Below, in pieces: positions 35,101-45,404 of a stretch of DNA of 64,000 nt. Under the pieces are notes generated by a model, which was not told the DNA's origin, did no database searches, and saw only the letters and a program-made list of their open reading frames with translations. The translations under genes were made by a program, and so were the position numbers. Source of the DNA: Schistosoma mansoni (taxonomy: Eukaryota; Platyhelminthes; Trematoda; Strigeidida; Schistosomatidae). Numbering within the stretch: position 1 is the first letter of the stretch; each line of letters opens with the position of its first letter. Location: contig NW_017386002.1 of assembly GCF_000237925.1 (NCBI RefSeq), positions 124,001-188,000 of the forward strand, in the 5' to 3' direction.

Positions 35101-35520
35101 GTAATAATAATAATGTTAATTGTCTTGCTTTTAGTATGACCAGGGATATCGTCAATAGAGTTCATAATTTCATTCATTTGTTTGTGTGTGGGCTGTGATA
35201 CTGCCCGGGTGCCCAAACCGAAGCAGGTGGTTTTCTTAGGGGACCACACCCCGAGCCTTTGACCTAAAGGTCTGATCCACAAGGCAGTGGAGCATCGTGA
35301 GGAGATGCAGTCCCATGGTTGCCATTGACCAACAGCAGGTTCTTCCGCCATTCGTTTCATCAGGATACTGGAGCCCATGTGCACCATTGGTTTGGAATCA
35401 GGGTTTTCCAACTCCCCTAGGTGAACCCTCCGTGTCCACCAATCCGGTTATAGCGCCGGACATTCGCTTTTCGTCCTCTCACTTTCGTAAACAACACCGG
35501 TGCCACGAGAAGGCAGTGAG
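32163..35520 (-). mobile_element. RTE-C LINE, nearly complete
   Basis: On the minus strand: 5' UTR (35520 to about 34930) with an (AAT)n run at 35060-35110; endonuclease frame 34930-33761 (LASFNVRTLMQIRQQIGLAM; LSETRIQD; LAGDLNAQVG; SDHALVCANL); RT frame 33801 to the gap (GISLLSIASKLLA; GVRQGCPISPFLFNF; catalytic LEYADDIVLL; AVLLYACETWPLR). The two frames overlap at 33761-33801, and comparison with RTE-A shows one frameshift there in what should be a single ORF. No other break is seen before the gap. The 5' end is cut compared with 1770-1910. Confidence 0.92.
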
Positions 35521-35521
35521 A

Positions 35522-35683
35522 CGTTTGTACCAGTTTCGTTTGAGCTGCTTATTCTACCACAAATATTAAGTTACATGCAATTCCATCTTTTACTCTCCCT
35601 AGCCGTTGGGATTTGATGTGTTGAGTATAAATGAATATTTTCATTTCCAATGAGAACCAGGAAAGCTTTTTCATACATCAAGT
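35522..35683. repeat. 162-bp direct repeat, right copy
   Basis: This is the second copy of 30945-31106, directly next to the RTE-C 5' end at 35520. Confidence 0.85.
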
Positions 35684-36125
35684 ACACAAAAGCAAAGATA
35701 CTCGCAACAAGTACTAAATCACTGTTTCCTTTGGAAACACGTGCGACCAAACTATGTATTAGGGACAGAATGCTTAGTTCTTGTGTTAGTTCTGTAATGG
35801 ACTTCTGAAAGTGTCTAGTCTTCTTTTGAATAAGTCAACTAAAGAGGTGGATACAACTTATTCGAGTTACAGGGTCCAGGAACTAATGATTCAGGGTGAA
35901 AACTTTGTAAATATAGTTAGTATAGACCAATTTTGTAGTCAGTGTTTGTTAATAACCGCATTTACTTATTTCTTTTTCATAGTGTTTACGTTTACAATTA
36001 TTTACTGCAAAATTGTTTTTAAATCGTTCACCTTCTGTTTTTTTGGGTTCGAATGCAGCATGTCTTCCGGAACATGTGAAATTATTGAAAATAACGCCAA
36101 GAATGATTTATGAATATTTTTAATA

Positions 36126-36161
36126 GTTGAAAGCGTGAGTCAATTGAAGCTAGACCACCAT
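36126..36161 (-). repeat. Second-family hammerhead repeat, end fragment
   Basis: GTTGAAAGCGTGAGTCAATT and on is the complement of the repeat's 3' end. The N gap cuts off the ribozyme. Confidence 0.6.
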
Positions 36162-36361
36162 NNNNNNNNNNNNNNNNNNNNNNNNNNNNNNNNNNNNNNN
36201 NNNNNNNNNNNNNNNNNNNNNNNNNNNNNNNNNNNNNNNNNNNNNNNNNNNNNNNNNNNNNNNNNNNNNNNNNNNNNNNNNNNNNNNNNNNNNNNNNNNN
36301 NNNNNNNNNNNNNNNNNNNNNNNNNNNNNNNNNNNNNNNNNNNNNNNNNNNNNNNNNNNNN
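36162..36361. other. Assembly gap (200 N)
   Basis: A run of 200 N inside a dispersed repeat. Confidence 0.99.
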
Positions 36362-36540
36362 TTGAACTCCACTGGTCACTGCTTCTCACTAGAGCTCCTA
36401 GATATACTTCTCGAAGTCACTAGTGAGCATATGATTATATTAACTATCAGAAGGGGTTTTGTGGGGAGTTCAAAACCACGTCTGTTGTGAGATAGGAACT
36501 CACTGAAGACAATTGGTGAATGGTTGCCCAACTTCGTGTA

Positions 36541-36788
36541 TCAGTTGAAGTTAGACATTAACACCGTTGGATGCCAGCTTAGTGGTCTATCGGTTAAGGG
36601 CTTCGGCTCGAGACTGGTAGGTCCTGGGTTCGAAACTCGCGAGAGCGGGTTCGTGGATGCGCACTGCTGAGGAATCCCATAATAGGACGAAACGGCCGTC
36701 CAGTGTTTCCAGGTTTTCCATGGTGGTCTAGCTTCAATTGACTCATGCTTTCAACTATGAAAAATACTAAATCTCCACGAAACACCTT
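36541..36788 (+). repeat. Hammerhead-bearing tRNA-derived repeat (second family), fullest copy
   Basis: The repeat starts TCAGTTGAAGTTAGACATTA. It has a tRNA-like 5' region (AGTGGTCTATCGGTTAAGG; B-box-like GGGTTCGAAACTC), a nearly intact hammerhead, then CCATGGTGGTCTAGCTTCAA and an end block AATACTAAATCTCCACGAAA that is also present at 13960-13980 on the other strand. The layout resembles Smalpha (pol III boxes plus hammerhead), but the sequence differs from the unit at 7064-7320. Confidence 0.85.
36662..36705 (+). ncRNA. Hammerhead ribozyme, nearly intact
   Basis: In order: stem I CACTG (36662-36666), core CTGAGGA (36667-36673), stem II ATCC/GGAC around a 7-nt loop, core GAAA (36689-36692), a very short stem III (AC/GT around GGCC), cleavage triplet GTC (36698-36700), and stem I CAGTG (36701-36705). 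All catalytic core bases fit the consensus. The only flaw is an A-C mismatch at the base of stem II. A short stem III is typical of schistosome hammerheads. Confidence 0.8.
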
Positions 36789-37129
36789 ATGAATATTTGC
36801 TTGGAAATCAATAAATATGGGACTCACGAAGGTTGCGGTTCATCAAATCGATACTGAAAATGTAAAACCATATTGTTAACTCCTTCGTCATGTACCTGTA
36901 CAGTTTAAAGAACCCCACAACGATATACTCCGAGATGTTAGTTCTTAATATAATCACACCGTCCACATAACCTTTGGCAGCCCCAACGGTTTTAGTAAAA
37001 AATGAAGAACAAAACCTTTAATTATACATCGATCATCGTAAACTGAGCGAGGTCACAAAACGCTATTTTTTCCATTGCTTCGAATAAACGCTACTTTGTA
37101 TGTGCAGGCCGGTTCAAAATGGTTTTCAA

Positions 37130-38115
37130 CACTTGACTTAGTATATGGTGATTGGAAGTGAAGTTTTACAAGGGGGCGTGATTGGCTCACAAATCTTTCT
37201 CCTTTTTACCGACGACGTGTTCCTTCTATCAAAACGGTAAACCTTTCCTTTTTGTCCATGACTCAAAATCGGTTTATTCATCTTCTTCAGCTATAAAAAA
37301 TCTAGATTTCTGTGGCAATATAAGAAGAAATAAGCATGTTGTACGAATGGACTGTTTCGTAGAATCCGTCGTTTAATGTTGAAAAAGTGGATTTACTCAC
37401 AGTGGCCACCACCTTAACCTAAATCTGACTGCACATAAACTACACTAAAACCTTCAATACTGTTCGTGACTTGTATTAAGAATGTAGAAACCTTTCTTAG
37501 CAGATTGCATTTCAAGTATCTAAAGCTAGAAAGTTCATTGGATTCATAATGATAAACTTCAATAACATCGAATAGAGGTTGTTATTACGCAAAAAATGTA
37601 TCTTACACACTCCTGAATATGGTATTTTAGTTCACAGTAATTGCAGACATAATGATCTGGCTAAAATCTAAGTGGTTTAAAGAAGGTTCCCTAAAGCTGT
37701 CTGAGGTCTTCCGACAACATGGATTATCACCAAAAATGTCAATGACTCAAATTAGAACCTCTCTGGATCAGGCATATCAAATTAAACCTTGTTTTTATCT
37801 ACAGGCTTATAGAAGGTATTTCTTATTTCCGGCATCCACGCCTTCGTACTCTATGATATCAACACACAACCTACTCAATAAGAAAAATATTCGGGCGATT
37901 CCAAGAACCCATCCAAACTTACGCCAGAATTTTTTCCTTATTCGCAACTCAACCATGTAGAACAAACTGCCAGTTAACCTCCGTTGCAGTGAAACTGCAG
38001 CCCGGTCCAGAGGTCTCTTTGATGATAATCTTTCAGAAAATTGATTGTGTCACCTACTGAATATCAATGTGTTTAATAGTGATTTACACAAACCAGGTCC
38101 GTCACCTGTCTAGCG
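37130..38115 (+). mobile_element. CR1-type LINE 3' part
   Basis: Translation in mixed frames gives SEVLQGGVIGSQIFLLFTDD (the GxxQGxxLGPxLF box region) and the C-terminus AIPRTHPNLRQNFFLIRNST, then NKLPVNLRCSETAARSRGLF. Many stops are present. A 3' UTR runs to about 38115, where LINE-D begins. Confidence 0.72.
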
Positions 38116-38123
38116 TCGCTTAT

Positions 38124-38548
38124 GAAGGATGTTACTTCTTTTCACGTGGTTTTATTTTGTCTTCCTATTAGTTTTTCCTTTTGATTTAACAACATTTATT
38201 AGCTTCATTCACTTCATTTCTGACAGGGTTCCATTAATTTGACACCTCATCTTGTGACTAAACGTGATACTTTGGGTTCGCTATTTCTCACGCTGTTCAC
38301 TTCTTTTCGTTCATCAAAATTAATATATTAGCTATTAACAAATATTGGATCCAATCCTACCATAGAAATTTATACAGCTTTTATATTAGGATATAACAGT
38401 CGCTGTTCACTTAATAAAAACTTTATATTTACATTACTTTCAATAATGTAAAGGCCATCTAAAAAACATATAATCTCAGTGTTCCAGAAAATCTTGACCT
38501 CGAAATTATAAAAAACACTGAAAAAATAATTGACCGTATATCATCTGA
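38124..38548 (+). mobile_element. LINE-D, part 1 (5' UTR and start of ORF1)
   Basis: This matches the reverse complement of 58760-59762: the 5' UTR (CACGTGGTT, AACAACATTTATTAG, TAATTTGACACC) and an ORF1 stretch (CAGTGTTCCAGAAAATCTTG). Relative to that copy, the first 145 codons of ORF1 are missing near 38460. It is cut at 38548 by the LTR element. Confidence 0.8.
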
Positions 38549-38553
38549 AGTGT

Positions 38554-38966
38554 TGTTGGGGATGTCAAATCCCCAGAACTTACTTGGTAAATGGCCTAAT
38601 CTTGTAGTTTTATTTTGAAAATTTGAATTTAGCTGTTTTCGCGCCAAAAGCGCTCTTTTACCTTCACGTCATATTTCCCACCTGTAAACTATCTTAACCG
38701 CTATTGGTCCTTTGTTTCTTTATGTGTGCTATTTACTAATGGTGCTCAAGGACAATTTGTTACTGTATAAATGCGCTTGACTTTTTCCCTTATTTGATTG
38801 CTTGTACTCGGCTGCTTACGGAATACATATATATTCCCCTACTTGCCTTGGACTTCTTCATCTAGTTAGCGGGGCCTGGGACAACAGATTAGAATAGCTT
38901 ATCGTGTCATTGTGTCATTTGGTTTTCGTTCGTTACCGCGGAATCGATTTAGTTTCAGGCATAACA
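38554..38966 (+). repeat. 5' LTR
   Basis: 413 bp, TG...CA ends, with a TATA-like TATAAATGC about 210 bp in. Identical to the 3' LTR as far as seen. Confidence 0.93.
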
Positions 38967-38992
38967 ATTGGCGACGGGGACAAAAGTGAAAA

Positions 38993-39757
38993 ATGACGCT
39001 CCCTTCTGACCGCTTACAGTTGCTCTTTGACCGACATTTGGAGTTCATGGTCAAACTACGTACACAGTTTCTGGATCATCAATGCTTCACATATGCGTCA
39101 GAAGTGGATGTATTAATCTCTGAATTGCACACAGAGCTAGCAAATGATCGCAGCCCCCATGATTCCTCAACAAGCCGCAACCTAAACGAAAGTGCAGTAT
39201 CACAAGACATGCCCGGTTGTCCATCACTATCCGTTTCAGCAACATGCCCGGTAGTGGATTCAAACTCCACTATCCTGGAATTAGCAGGTCCTATCAATGA
39301 CGCTTTCAGCTCTCATCAACACGATGCTATGTTAAAAGCTCATGAAGTGGTCGCACCAATCACCTACGAAGTGCCAGACATCATATCGAGCAGCACACCG
39401 AGCGAATCGCATTCTGCAATAGAAATTTTTACCGAATCTAATGCCAAAGATTCCCAAGCTTGTCCAGGAAATTTGTTACATGCATCAAATCCGGAACCTA
39501 GCGCAGTTTTGCTGGACACTGTTTTTCATAGTGATCCACAACCTGCCAGTGATGTTTGCAATAAGTCTAATGACTACATTTCTGCAGAATCAAATTCTGA
39601 CCTCACATCAAATGTCGATCCTCACCATCCAGTCAATCTTAGCAGGTTCCCTATTGAATGCCAGAAACATGTTATAAATAGAATCGCATTAGTAGAAAAT
39701 TGGGTATATGAGGATCCAACACTATTTCGTGGGGGAGGAGGAGCTCGGATTTCTTAA
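38993..39757 (+). CDS. Open frame inside the compact LTR element
   Basis: A 254-residue frame starts MTLPSDRLQLLFDRHLEFMV just after the primer-binding-like site and ends at the purine tract. The start is hydrophobic-helical and the middle is Ser/Thr/Asn-rich. No protease, RT or integrase motif is seen. It may be a gag-like remnant; I do not recognise it further. Confidence 0.55.
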   Translation: MTLPSDRLQLLFDRHLEFMVKLRTQFLDHQCFTYASEVDVLISELHTELANDRSPHDSSTSRNLNESAVSQDMPGCPSLSVSATCPVVDSNSTILELAGPINDAFSSHQHDAMLKAHEVVAPITYEVPDIISSSTPSESHSAIEIFTESNAKDSQACPGNLLHASNPEPSAVLLDTVFHSDPQPASDVCNKSNDYISAESNSDLTSNVDPHHPVNLSRFPIECQKHVINRIALVENWVYEDPTLFRGGGGARIS

Positions 39758-39767
39758 AAAGGGGAGG

Positions 39768-40180
39768 TGTTGGGGATGTCAAATCCCCAGAACTTACTTG
39801 GTAAATGGCCTAATCTTGTAGTTTTATTTTGAAAATTTGAATTTAGCTGTTTTCGCGCCAAAAGCGCTCTTTTACCTTCACGTCATATTTCCCACCTGTA
39901 AACTATCTTAACCGCTATTGGTCCTTTGTTTCTTTATGTGTGCTATTTACTAATGGTGCTCAAGGACAATTTGTTACTGTATAAATGCGCTTGACTTTTT
40001 CCCTTATTTGATTGCTTGTACTCGGCTGCTTACGGAATACATATATATTCCCCTACTTGCCTTGGACTTCTTCATCTAGTTAGCGGGGCCTGGGACAACA
40101 GATTAGAATAGCTTATCGTGTCATTGTGTCATTTGGTTTTCGTTCGTTACCGCGGAATCGATTTAGTTTCAGGCATAACA
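39768..40180 (+). repeat. 3' LTR
   Basis: 413 bp, identical to the 5' LTR by eye, followed by the AGTGT duplication. Confidence 0.93.
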
Positions 40181-40185
40181 AGTGT

Positions 40186-40238
40186 TGATAAGACTTTAGT
40201 GTATGCACAATGTCTTTGTGTATAATATACCTGATAGT
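40186..40238 (+). mobile_element. LINE-D, part 2
   Basis: This short stretch continues LINE-D ORF1 after the LTR element. It matches the complement of about 58700-58750 (TGTATGCACAATGTC; GTACCTGATA-like). Confidence 0.75.
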
Positions 40239-40245
40239 ACGAACT

Positions 40246-40432
40246 GAAATCGTTTTTAGCGTTTTTTTAGCGAGTTGATTTTCTACGGGATGGGGTCGCT
40301 AACCCCATGCCCAACCCTCCTCCTTTACCCGGGCTTGGGACCGGCAGTAACCCCCAGAGGAGCTACAGGCGGAGTTGGAGAATGCTGGTTGGCGGCCTAT
40401 GCTCCATTGGGAGTAACAGGCGAAAGTAAGTA
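40246..40432. mobile_element. Inverted mini RTE-B insertion
   Basis: 187 bp bordered by the 7-bp duplication ACGAACT (40239-40245; 40433-40439). The left two thirds is the RTE-B 5' module in antisense; the right part is the RTE-B 3' end in sense (GGCGGCCTATGCTCCATTGG; GTAACAGGCGAAAGTAAGTA). This is the shape of a 5'-inverted LINE insertion, or of a composite short element. Confidence 0.78.
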
Positions 40433-40439
40433 ACGAACT

Positions 40440-42193
40440 TAAAGTTTGCTAAAAACTATTCCACTACAAGAATGTGGATTGCCGCAATCTTAGTGTGTAG
40501 CAAGAAGATTACGTAAAGCACAGACTAACCCCCCTTTTCCCATTCTATTTCAGTTTAGTAGTATCACAAAAGCCAATCACCTCCTTAAAAGTCAGTCTTT
40601 ACCGAGGCGTATTCCAACATTTAAAAAGTTTTGAATTACCCATGACAGGACTGCTATCCAGAATCGAATCTTCAATGAATTGCAAAACAAACAACCCAGA
40701 GAACGTAGTAGTGGCAGTTACAACGTTGGCCATTGCACAATTCCTAAAACACCATATCCTACCCCTCCCAAAAACGGAGCACGCCGCATACTGATATTAG
40801 TCATAAGAACAAGACTGAACATCAAGCAGCTACAACCATTCAACCTAAGCCCAAACACTCAGCCACCCCAAAATGCCCATTCACCTATGCCTCGACAGTG
40901 CCCAAGCACTGATCCGAGAAAAGGTCAGAAGGTAATTTTCCCAGGAATCGCTCTAGTAGCTACAACCATGACAGTTCTGCTATGGGGTCTCCAAACGTTG
41001 GAGACGTCAACCCCACTATTCTGGGACCATCTTTTATATACTCCGACCTGATAGGGAGTGACACATCTTTCTCAACATCGATAACTGTCTCTTGTCTTAA
41101 AAGCTCCTTGACGAAATCTGAACACTCCTCGAATACACCACCTATCCGTTCAACTCATTCAATTCTATCCAACACTCCTAAAAATACTTCCCTCGCAAAA
41201 CTAACCTTCGACCACCTTTCTCCCATCAACTATACTGTCATTAAACTAAACGAACATGAATATAGAGCCAGTACTCCCACTTCCTCCTCTTCTCGTGGCA
41301 AAAGAGACACTACTTACAACGGCTAAGATCTACCTCTACGCTGATGACTTAAAAGTCATCTATAAAACTGACATTTGCGATGAACGTCGTACGATGCAAA
41401 CAATCCGACATGAACTCAACAAAGTAGACAACTGGTGCAAGCGCTGGAAGTCAGAGCTCAACACAAAGAAATGCGGTTGGTTATGCATTGGAGACACGTC
41501 TCTTAAAATGAAACTGTCACCTAACAAGAACACACTGCACAGACTGACATCATTAACTGACCTAGGGGTACACTACTCAAAGTCTTAACTTCTCAGAACA
41601 TATCTCAACTAAATCATCTCAAATGTGGAGATTGCTTGGCTTCATTCTTCGTAATTTCTTTCAAAACGAAACTAAAATCATTCTTTATAAAGTCCGTGTA
41701 AGACCTATCGTCGAATACTGCTCGTTCTAGTTTTCCAACCTACGCCTATCTGATATACTTAACGTGGAAATAATACTACGAGTTTTCGCCAGCGAAATAC
41801 TTAAGAACGACTCACTCATTGACCACAGTTACCGATGTTATATCTTAAGAATAGAACCCCTCTGGAAAAGAAGGCTTAAGTCTAATTTGATTCTCTATTT
41901 CAAACTTTAAAACATCTTACTTATTCCGCATGTAATATAGTTCTCTCCCAAGACTTACATGAATGCAACCTTCGAGAAAAAGTATCCACAGTCAAAATTG
42001 AGAAATACATATCACAAACTCGGAAAATCTTCTTCCTCATCAAGTACGCATTATAATGGAACAGTCTTCCCTCTGAAATAGGCATGGAAGATAAATTACA
42101 TACGTTTGTGATACTTATTGATCAGTCCCTCACTTGCACAGATCGAGAACAAACGAACACATTAGTGTCCCACACAGGCATTATAGGCTCTCC
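40440..42193 (+). mobile_element. LINE-D, part 3 (ORF1 end and RT palm to C-terminus)
   Basis: ORF1-like sequence continues (SITKANHLLKSQSLPRRIPT in frame), matching the complement of 58467-58580. A Ser/Thr-rich stretch follows. Near 41320 the sequence jumps into an RT palm (KIYLYADDLKVIYKTD) and continues to the C-terminus with many stops. Endonuclease and fingers are missing, so this is an internally deleted element. It is cut at 42193 by the RTE-B. Confidence 0.75.
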
Positions 42194-42202
42194 ACATATA
42201 TG

Positions 42203-45200
42203 AACTCTTATTCTTTCGCCTGTTACTCCCAATGGAGCATAGGCCGACGACCAGCTTTCTCCAACCCACTCTGTCCTGGGCCTTCTTTTCTAGTTCTATC
42301 CAGTTCTTGTTCCTTCTTCTCATGTCTGTCTCTATTTCTCGGCGTAATGTGTTCTTTGGTCTTCCTCTTCTTTGACCTTCAGAATTCCATGTGAGGGCTT
42401 GTCTTGTGACGCAATCGGGTGATTTCCTCAAAATGTACCCTATCCACTTCCAGCGCTTCCTTCTGATTTCTTCCTCTGCTGGAATCTGATTTATTGTCTC
42501 CCACAGTAACTTGTTGCTGATAGTGTCTAGCCATCGGATCCGAAGTATCTTGCGTAGACAGCTGTTAATAAACACTTGTATCTTCTGGATAATGGCTTTC
42601 GTAGTTCTCCACGTCTCCGCCCCATACAGTAGAACTGTCTTGACATTTGTATTGAAAATTCTAACCTTGGTGTTGGTTGACAATTGTTTTGAGTTCCAGA
42701 TGTTTTTCAGTTGTAAGTATGCTGCTCTTGCTTTGCCGATCCTCGCCCTCACATCTGCATCTGATCCACCGTGTTCATCAATGATGCTGCCCAGATATGT
42801 AAAGGTTTCCACATCCTCCAAAGCTTCTCCGTCAAGTGTAATTAGATTGGTGCATGTTGTATTGTATCGGAGAGTCTTGCTTTTCCCTTCGTTTATATTG
42901 AGACCTACTGCTGCTGAGGCTGCTGCTACACTGGTCGTTTTCTCCTGCATTTGTCGTTTCGTTTGTGATAGAAGAGCCAGATCATCCACGAAGTCTAAAT
43001 CGTCAAGCTGCATCCTGCCTGTCCACTGTATCCCGTGCTTTCCTCCAGTCGTTGACGTCTTCATGATCCAGTCCATCACCAGGAGAAAAGGTGAGAGTAG
43101 GCAACCTTGCCTAACACCGGTCTTTACCTAAAATGAATCGGTGAGTTGTCCTCCGTGGACGATTTGGCAGTTTGGTCCATCATAGGAGTTCCGTATGATA
43201 TTGACTATCTTCTCAGGCCCGCCGTAGTGTCGGAGAAGCCTCCATAGTGTTGTCCTGTCTACGCTATCAATTGCCTTCTCGTAGTCGATGAAGTTGATGT
43301 AGATTGATGAATTCCATTCGATTGATTGTTCCAAAATGATACGTAGAGTTGCGATTTGATCTGTGCACGATCTATCCCTACGAAATCCAGATTGTTGATC
43401 TCGAAGTTGAGCGTCCACAGAATCCTTCATCCTGTTTAACAATACCCTGTTGAAGACTTTTCCTGGTATTGAGAGGAGAGTGATGCATCTGTAGTTGTCG
43501 CACTTGCTAAGATCATCTTTCTTTGGTATTTTGATCAGAAGTCCTTTTTTCCAGTCCGTTGGAACTTGTTCATCATCCCAAATCTTACTAAAGAGGATGT
43601 GGAGTATCTTGGCAGTTGCTGCTACATTTGCTTTCAGTGCCTCTGCCGGGATATTGTCTGGTCCCACTGCTTTGCCACTCTTGACTTGTCTAATGGCCAT
43701 GCTGATCTCTTCAATTGTTGGTGGGCCAACATCGATTGGGAGGTCTGTGGGTGCTGCTTCGATGTTGGGTGGGTTCAGTGGAGCTGGTCGATTCAAGAGT
43801 TCTTTGAAGTGTTCTACCCACCTGTTGCGTTGTTCTTCAATGTCGGTGATTACTTTGCCTTCCTTGCTTTTCACTGGTCTTTCTGGCTTACGGTAATTTC
43901 CAGCAAGTTTCTTTGTTGTATCATACAATTGTCTCATGTTTCCTCCTCTTGCAGCCTTTTCCGTTATCGTTGCTAAATCTTCCACATATTTACGTTTGTC
44001 GGTTCTGATGCTCCTCTTCACTTGCTTGTTTACCTCTGTGTATTCGGCTTGTGCCTTGGCTTTTTCCGCTCTTTTTCGGCTGATATTGATTGCTCCCTTC
44101 ATGTTCCTACTTGCTTCAATCTTATCCAGTGTACCAACAGTGATCCATTCCTTGTGATGGTGCTTCTTTTGGCCCAGAACCTCTTGACACGTTGAAACGA
44201 TTGCCTCCTTGATACCTTTCCAGTTGCTCTCCATGGTAGTTCCCTCTCCATTGAGTAGATCATGAAAGGCCTGGAACCTGTTGCTGAGGGCCATGTTGAA
44301 TTTGTTGAGTTTGTCAGCATCTCGAAGAAAGGCCATATTAAACTTTTGTGATGTTGTCTGCACCGTTGTCCAGTGCTTCTTGAGTTTTAGTTTCATCTTG
44401 GCGACCAGCAAATGATGATCGGATGCTATATCAGCTCCTCTTCTGGTTCTCACATTCTCCATCGTCCTCCTGAACTTTTTGTTGATGCAGATATGGTCGA
44501 TTTGATTCTGTGTAGTGTGATCCGGTGAAATACAAGTGGCTTTGTGTATGTTTTTGTGTGGAAATATGATGCCACCTATGACCAGTTTATTGAAAACACA
44601 TAGGTTTGCAAATCTCTCACCATTTTCGTTCCTTTCTCCCAGTCCATGTTGTCCCATGACTTCTTCGTATCCAGTGTTGTCCTTTCCAACCTTGGCATTG
44701 AGATCTCCCATCAGAATTGTCAGGTCCTTGGTTGGGCACTTCTCGAAGATCGACTGCAACCCGTCGTAGAATTGGTCTTTAGCGTCTTCATCGTAGTCGT
44801 TGATAGACGCATAGCATTGGATGACGTTCATTGTAATACCCTCTCTCTTTGTTTTGAAGGAGGCTTTGATGATCCTTGGTCCATGAGATTCCCATCCTAT
44901 AAGTGCATTTTGTGCTTTTCTGGACAGCATCAATGCAACTCCTTGTGTATATGGGGCATTTTATTCTTCATGACCGGAGTATAACAGAAGTTCTCCTGAA
45001 GACAGTCGTTGTTGTCCAACCTGCGTCCAATGTGTTTCGCTGATTCCAAGCACCTCCAGGTTGTATTTTCTCATTTCTGCAGCAATTTGGAAGACTCTTC
45101 CGGTCTCCCACATTGTCTGGACATTCCATGTACCTATAAAAATTGTTGCTCTGGTTGTAAGAAGGTGCATCGGCCTCATGACTTCCGAATGAACTCGACT

Positions 45201-45395
45201 TTCATCATGAGACGTCATAATAATTCCTTCTACTCCCAGGGCAGAGTTTGAAAGGTTTGAATGATTTTTTCTGGTTAGCGTTTTTTTAGCGAGTTGATTT
45301 TCTACGGGATGGGGTCGCTAACCCCATGCCCAACCCTCCTCTTTTACCCGGGCTTGGGACCGGCAGAAACCACCAGAGGAGCTACAGGCGGAGTT
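42203..45395 (-). mobile_element. Full-length RTE-B LINE, nearly intact
   Basis: 3193 bp with a perfect 9-bp target duplication, ACATATATG, at 42194-42202 and 45396-45404. On the minus strand: a structured 5' module (45275-45395), then one long frame from about 45218 to 42162. Endonuclease: [78 protein letters not shown], catalytic FVDD ([10 protein letters not shown]). C-terminus: [17 protein letters not shown]. Only two breaks are seen, both in-frame nonsense codons: TAA near 44960 and TAG at about 43128. Confidence 0.95.
45275..45395 (-). ncRNA. Structured 5' module of RTE-B
   Basis: On the minus strand CTCCTCT pairs with AGAGGAG about 32 nt later, and ATGGGGT pairs with ACCCCAT around a TAGCG loop, extended by GGG/CCC. 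The module is the first 120 nt of the full-length element. Copies occur at 40256-40372 (antisense) and 62646-62775. Confidence 0.6.
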
Positions 45396-45404
45396 ACATA
45401 TATG

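Larger units (their letters stand above)
38554..40180 (+). mobile_element. Compact LTR retroelement, looks whole, very young
   Basis: This is a 1627-bp element with 413-bp LTRs (38554-38966 and 39768-40180) that look identical by eye, starting TGTTGGGGATG and ending GGCATAACA. A perfect 5-bp target duplication, AGTGT, flanks it (38549-38553; 40181-40185). A primer-binding-like TGGCGACGGGGAC follows the first LTR, and a purine tract AAAAAGGGGAGG (39756-39767) precedes the second. The interior has one open frame and no reverse transcriptase, so it is probably a non-autonomous relative of a larger LTR family, mobilised in trans. It is inserted in LINE-D. Confidence 0.93.

Noticed and set aside
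34905-35411. 168-codon frame upstream of the RTE-C endonuclease
   Set aside because: It lies in the RTE-C 5' UTR and includes an (AAT)n run; the matching stretch at 1910-2235 does not keep it as a protein.
45275-45395. Calling the RTE-B 5' module an HDV-like ribozyme
   Set aside because: The first nucleotides do not pair in the P1 position, and P2 could not be drawn, so only a structured module is reported.
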